5,851 bases of DNA from Thermoplasmata archaeon (GTDB lineage: Archaea > Thermoplasmatota > Thermoplasmata > Thermoplasmatales > Thermoplasmataceae): the NCBI GenBank assembly GCA_021845155.1, contig JAKBSB010000090.1:1-5851 (forward strand), given 5' to 3'. This document shows, piece by piece, positions 5,143 to 5,851 of this stretch (the stretch's first letter is position 1; the number at the start of each line of letters is the position of its first letter). Under the pieces are notes generated by a model, which saw only the letters and a program-made list of their open reading frames with translations, ran no database searches and was not told the DNA's origin. A program made the translations under genes and the position numbers.

Positions 5143-5847
5143 TTATGAAAATGTAACTGCATACCCAAGGCTGTTGAATTCCTTCTTCACCTGGTCCCGG
5201 TAGGACCTGTCACCTATGATCTTTCCTACAACCAGGTTTCTTGCTGTTTTCTTGACTGAAAATGCAGTCCTGATCTCCCCTTCAGTGTAGTAGAAGTAAA
5301 GTCCGGCGGATCCGAATGTTGACTTCAGGTACTGCTTGAAGAAGAGGGCCATGTAGTCCTTGGGCGTTATTATCCTCGATATCCCGTTATCTCCTGCGCT
5401 GCTGGAAAAATTCTTCTGCACATAAATAAGCCTTCTCTCAGACGCCATGAGGAGTTCCGATATTTTTCCTGATTCTTCAAGACTGGTGATGCATTCAGAA
5501 AAGGTCCTGTCAATCTTTATCTGGAACATATCCTCGATCAGCCCCCTGGAAAAATAGCTGAAGTTTTTTATCAGTGCATTAAGGAAGCGTATTATTGCGT
5601 CTTCCCTGCGGTACTTCTCCGGAACATAGACATATTTCCTGGATGAATCACGGGCAAGCAGGTTCCTTGCAAACAGTGACTTGAGCTGTTCCCTTATTCC
5701 AAAGAAATCCCTTCTCAGGTAATTTATTATTTCAGATTCAGAGGCCGGACCAATTTCCATGACCGCCCGGAGGACTCTCTGGTCATGATCATCCATCTCA
5801 GCGTTCCGGATTGATCTATAAAGTGAAACAGTTTCTATTGGAGCCAT
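5143..5847 (-). CDS. protein with two winged-helix-like segments, possibly incomplete at the window edge
   Basis: From the ATG at 5847 the frame encodes 234 residues, but it stays open to the window edge, so that Met may be internal to a longer protein. A first winged-helix-like unit spans about 21-76 (VLRAVMEIGPASESEIINYL, 25-44, then IREQLKSLFARNLL, 51-64, and wing RKYVYVP, 70-76). A second spans about 83-143 (SRGLIEDMFQI, 100-110, CITSLEESGKI, 119-129, wing RRLIYVQ, 138-144). The C-terminal 70 residues look alpha/beta, with YFYYTEGEIRTAF (184-196) and VVGKIIGDRSY (206-216). Tandem winged helices followed by a small beta region recall the accessory C-terminal parts of Lhr-type helicases and YcaQ-like DNA glycosylases, but I see no signature that settles this. 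No helicase motif lies in the visible part. It is separated from the next operon by 61 bases containing that operon's promoter, so it is probably transcribed independently. Confidence 0.7.
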   Translation of the reverse strand: MAPIETVSLYRSIRNAEMDDHDQRVLRAVMEIGPASESEIINYLRRDFFGIREQLKSLFARNLLARDSSRKYVYVPEKYRREDAIIRFLNALIKNFSYFSRGLIEDMFQIKIDRTFSECITSLEESGKISELLMASERRLIYVQKNFSSSAGDNGISRIITPKDYMALFFKQYLKSTFGSAGLYFYYTEGEIRTAFSVKKTARNLVVGKIIGDRSYRDQVKKEFNSLGYAVTFS

Positions 5848-5851
5848 TGCA

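Noticed and set aside
1..5851. CRISPR array, rRNA or intact insertion sequence
   Set aside because: No regularly spaced repeats of CRISPR length, no rRNA-like blocks, and no transposase with terminal repeats were seen on either strand.

Overview
This window looks like chromosomal DNA of an archaeon, most likely a Thermoplasmatales-type euryarchaeon (an inference, not a database match). Supporting signs are TATA-like boxes about 26 bases upstream of start codons with no ribosome binding site (leaderless genes), Shine-Dalgarno motifs mainly at starts that cannot be leaderless, GTG and TTG starts, a predicted regulator with two winged-helix domains of a type common in archaea, and a surface protein dense in N-glycosylation sequons.

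Left part (268-2810, all on the minus strand): an HxlR-family winged-helix regulator (2460-2810) lies upstream of a two-gene transporter operon, an MFS permease (1026-2261) followed by a TauE/SafE-family permease (268-1029). The two permeases overlap by an ATGA junction and are probably translationally coupled. Between regulator and permeases sits a cluster of three TTAAACC half-sites and, beside the permease TATA box, a small GTTT-C-AAAC palindrome. Both are candidate operators. The simplest reading is an inducible export cassette controlled by the HxlR protein; the substrate is unknown.

Middle (2811-3349): about 540 bases without an intact recognised gene. The plus strand holds a broken reading frame that resembles the N-terminal part of a transposase (2838-3031), with two in-frame stops and one frame change, then a 59-codon open frame of doubtful reality (3129-3308).

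Right part (3350-5851): a plus-strand gene encodes a secreted, C-terminally membrane-anchored protein with 12 sequons (3350-4303). It runs tail to tail, with a 4-base overlap, into a minus-strand pair: an 89-residue three-helix membrane protein (4812-5081) followed two bases later by a two-winged-helix regulator (4300-4809). A small membrane protein coupled to a DNA-binding protein next to a surface glycoprotein is the most interesting arrangement here and may form a membrane-to-DNA signalling unit; this is inference. At the right edge is a minus-strand protein with two winged-helix-like segments (5143-5847, open to the window edge).

The left 267 bases contain no convincing gene, but hold a well-formed TATA element next to a short hairpin. 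No tRNA, rRNA, CRISPR array or intact insertion sequence was seen.
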